Positions 11,871 through 12,357 of a stretch of DNA of 12,357 bases are shown here, one piece after another. How positions within the stretch are numbered: the first letter of the stretch is position 1; every line of letters starts with the position of its first letter. This DNA comes from Acidobacteriota bacterium (GTDB lineage: Bacteria > Acidobacteriota > Polarisedimenticolia > Polarisedimenticolales > Polarisedimenticolaceae), in contig WVWW01000194.1 of assembly GCA_011773795.1 (NCBI GenBank), positions 2,321 to 14,677 on the forward strand. The letters are read 5' to 3'. A program made the translations under genes and the position numbers. The notes beneath the pieces are model-generated. The model was not told where the DNA came from. It made no database searches and saw nothing but the letters and a program-made list of their open reading frames with translations.

Positions 11871-11879
11871 TGGTAGGAT
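11871..11879 (+). promoter_or_regulatory. Extended -10 (TGG-TAGGAT) for the ion channel gene
   Basis: TGG (11871-11873) followed by TAGGAT (11874-11879) fits an extended -10 element; no good -35 is seen. The predicted start near 11886 leaves about 11 bases before the ATG at 11897, including GGGGAG (11887-11892) as a close ribosome site. It lies back to back with the minus-strand promoter in the same 66-base intergenic region. Confidence 0.4.
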
Positions 11880-11896
11880 CGGCCGCGGGGAGACCG

Positions 11897-12357
11897 ATGA
11901 ACGGAGCAAGCCGACCGTCGACCTGGAAGGAGCGCCTTCACGAGGTGATCTTCGAGGCCGACACGCCCGCCGGGAAAACCTTCGATGTCGCTCTGCTCGC
12001 GGCCATCGGCGTCAGCGTCGCGGTGGTCGTGGTCGAATCCGTTCCCTCGATCCGCGGCGTTCACGGTTCGGCGCTGCGGATAGCCGAATGGGGTTTCACG
12101 ATCCTCTTCTCGGTGGAGTACATCCTCAGGCTGATATCGATCCGGCGACCCTTGCGCTACGCGATCAGCTTCTGGGGCGTCGTCGATCTGCTGGCCGTCA
12201 TGCCGACCTATCTCGGCCTGTTCGTCGACAGTGCCCACGCCCTGCTCGTGATTCGCGCCCTCCGACTGCTGCGCATCTTTCGCATCTTTCGCGCCGCAGC
12301 CTTCTCCAACGAGCTTGGGTTGCTGGTCCATGCCGTCAAGGCATCGCGTGCAAAGAT
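11897..12357 (+). CDS. Voltage-sensor ion transporter/potassium channel, 5' part (truncated by window end)
   Basis: The frame from ATG 11897 stays open to the window edge, giving 153 complete codons. The product looks like the voltage-sensor half of a prokaryotic six-helix ion channel (Ion_trans family, Kv-like). A short cytoplasmic N-terminus precedes S1 (about 29-49), S2 (about 59-79, with acidic Glu74) and S3 (about 89-109, with Asp97). S4 carries arginines at every third position: Arg120, 123, 126, 129 and 132. The pore loop and selectivity filter would lie beyond the window, so potassium selectivity is only likely by family. Inner-membrane location is expected. The ribosome site GGGGAG at 11887-11892 supports the start. 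Confidence 0.85.
   Translation, partial: MNGASRPSTWKERLHEVIFEADTPAGKTFDVALLAAIGVSVAVVVVESVPSIRGVHGSALRIAEWGFTILFSVEYILRLISIRRPLRYAISFWGVVDLLAVMPTYLGLFVDSAHALLVIRALRLLRIFRIFRAAAFSNELGLLVHAVKASRAK

Noticed and set aside
11400..11909. Upstream extension of the cupin frame to 291 residues
   Set aside because: It overlaps the signal-peptide protein out of frame and encodes an Arg-rich sequence. The cupin fold starts at the ATG at 11399.
1..12357. Defence island, toxin-antitoxin pair, prophage, transposon or CRISPR
   Set aside because: No nuclease, transposase, integrase, repeat array, tRNA or terminal inverted repeats were seen; all sizeable genes resemble housekeeping or envelope families.

Overview
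This is a GC-rich bacterial chromosome segment with densely packed genes. No RNA genes, mobile elements, CRISPR arrays or long repeats are visible. A secreted bacterial alpha-2-macroglobulin, a RoxA/YcfD-type oxygenase, a PilZ protein of the myxobacterial paralogous type and a class I-like HMG-CoA reductase suggest a Gram-negative, double-membraned organism, perhaps an Acidobacteriota, Myxococcota or related environmental lineage. The lineage call is inference, since no marker gene is present.

Layout. The first 148 bases hold an ambiguous gene end or gene start and a weak hairpin with a T-run. Two minus-strand genes follow, likely one operon read right to left: the JmjC-cupin oxygenase (2327 to 1155), then a Na+/Ca2+-type antiporter (1120 to 149). 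From a divergent intergenic region of about 136 bp, the plus strand carries an 1877-residue alpha-2-macroglobulin (2464-8097), a zinc-knuckle/PilZ protein (8186-8869), a short dihydrofolate reductase (8902-9369) and an HMG-CoA reductase with an extra N-terminal domain (9470-11032). The reductase ends one base before the stop codon of a convergent minus-strand pair, a small cupin (11399-11034) and, just upstream of it, a small secreted disulfide-type protein (11830-11402). A voltage-sensor ion channel starts divergently at 11897 and runs off the window.

How the genes relate. Most are housekeeping or envelope functions without an obvious shared pathway. The macroglobulin would trap or respond to proteases in the periplasm; the antiporter and channel handle ions; DHFR serves folate metabolism; HMG-CoA reductase makes mevalonate, but no other mevalonate gene is in view. 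I see no defence island or biosynthetic cluster. The more unusual points are the macroglobulin's helical N-terminal module and bait-like segment, the DHFR's missing glutamate-anchoring arginine, the PilZ protein's zinc knuckle and degenerate ligand motif, the HMG-CoA reductase N-terminal domain, and several -10-like boxes placed so that transcripts would be leaderless or nearly so.
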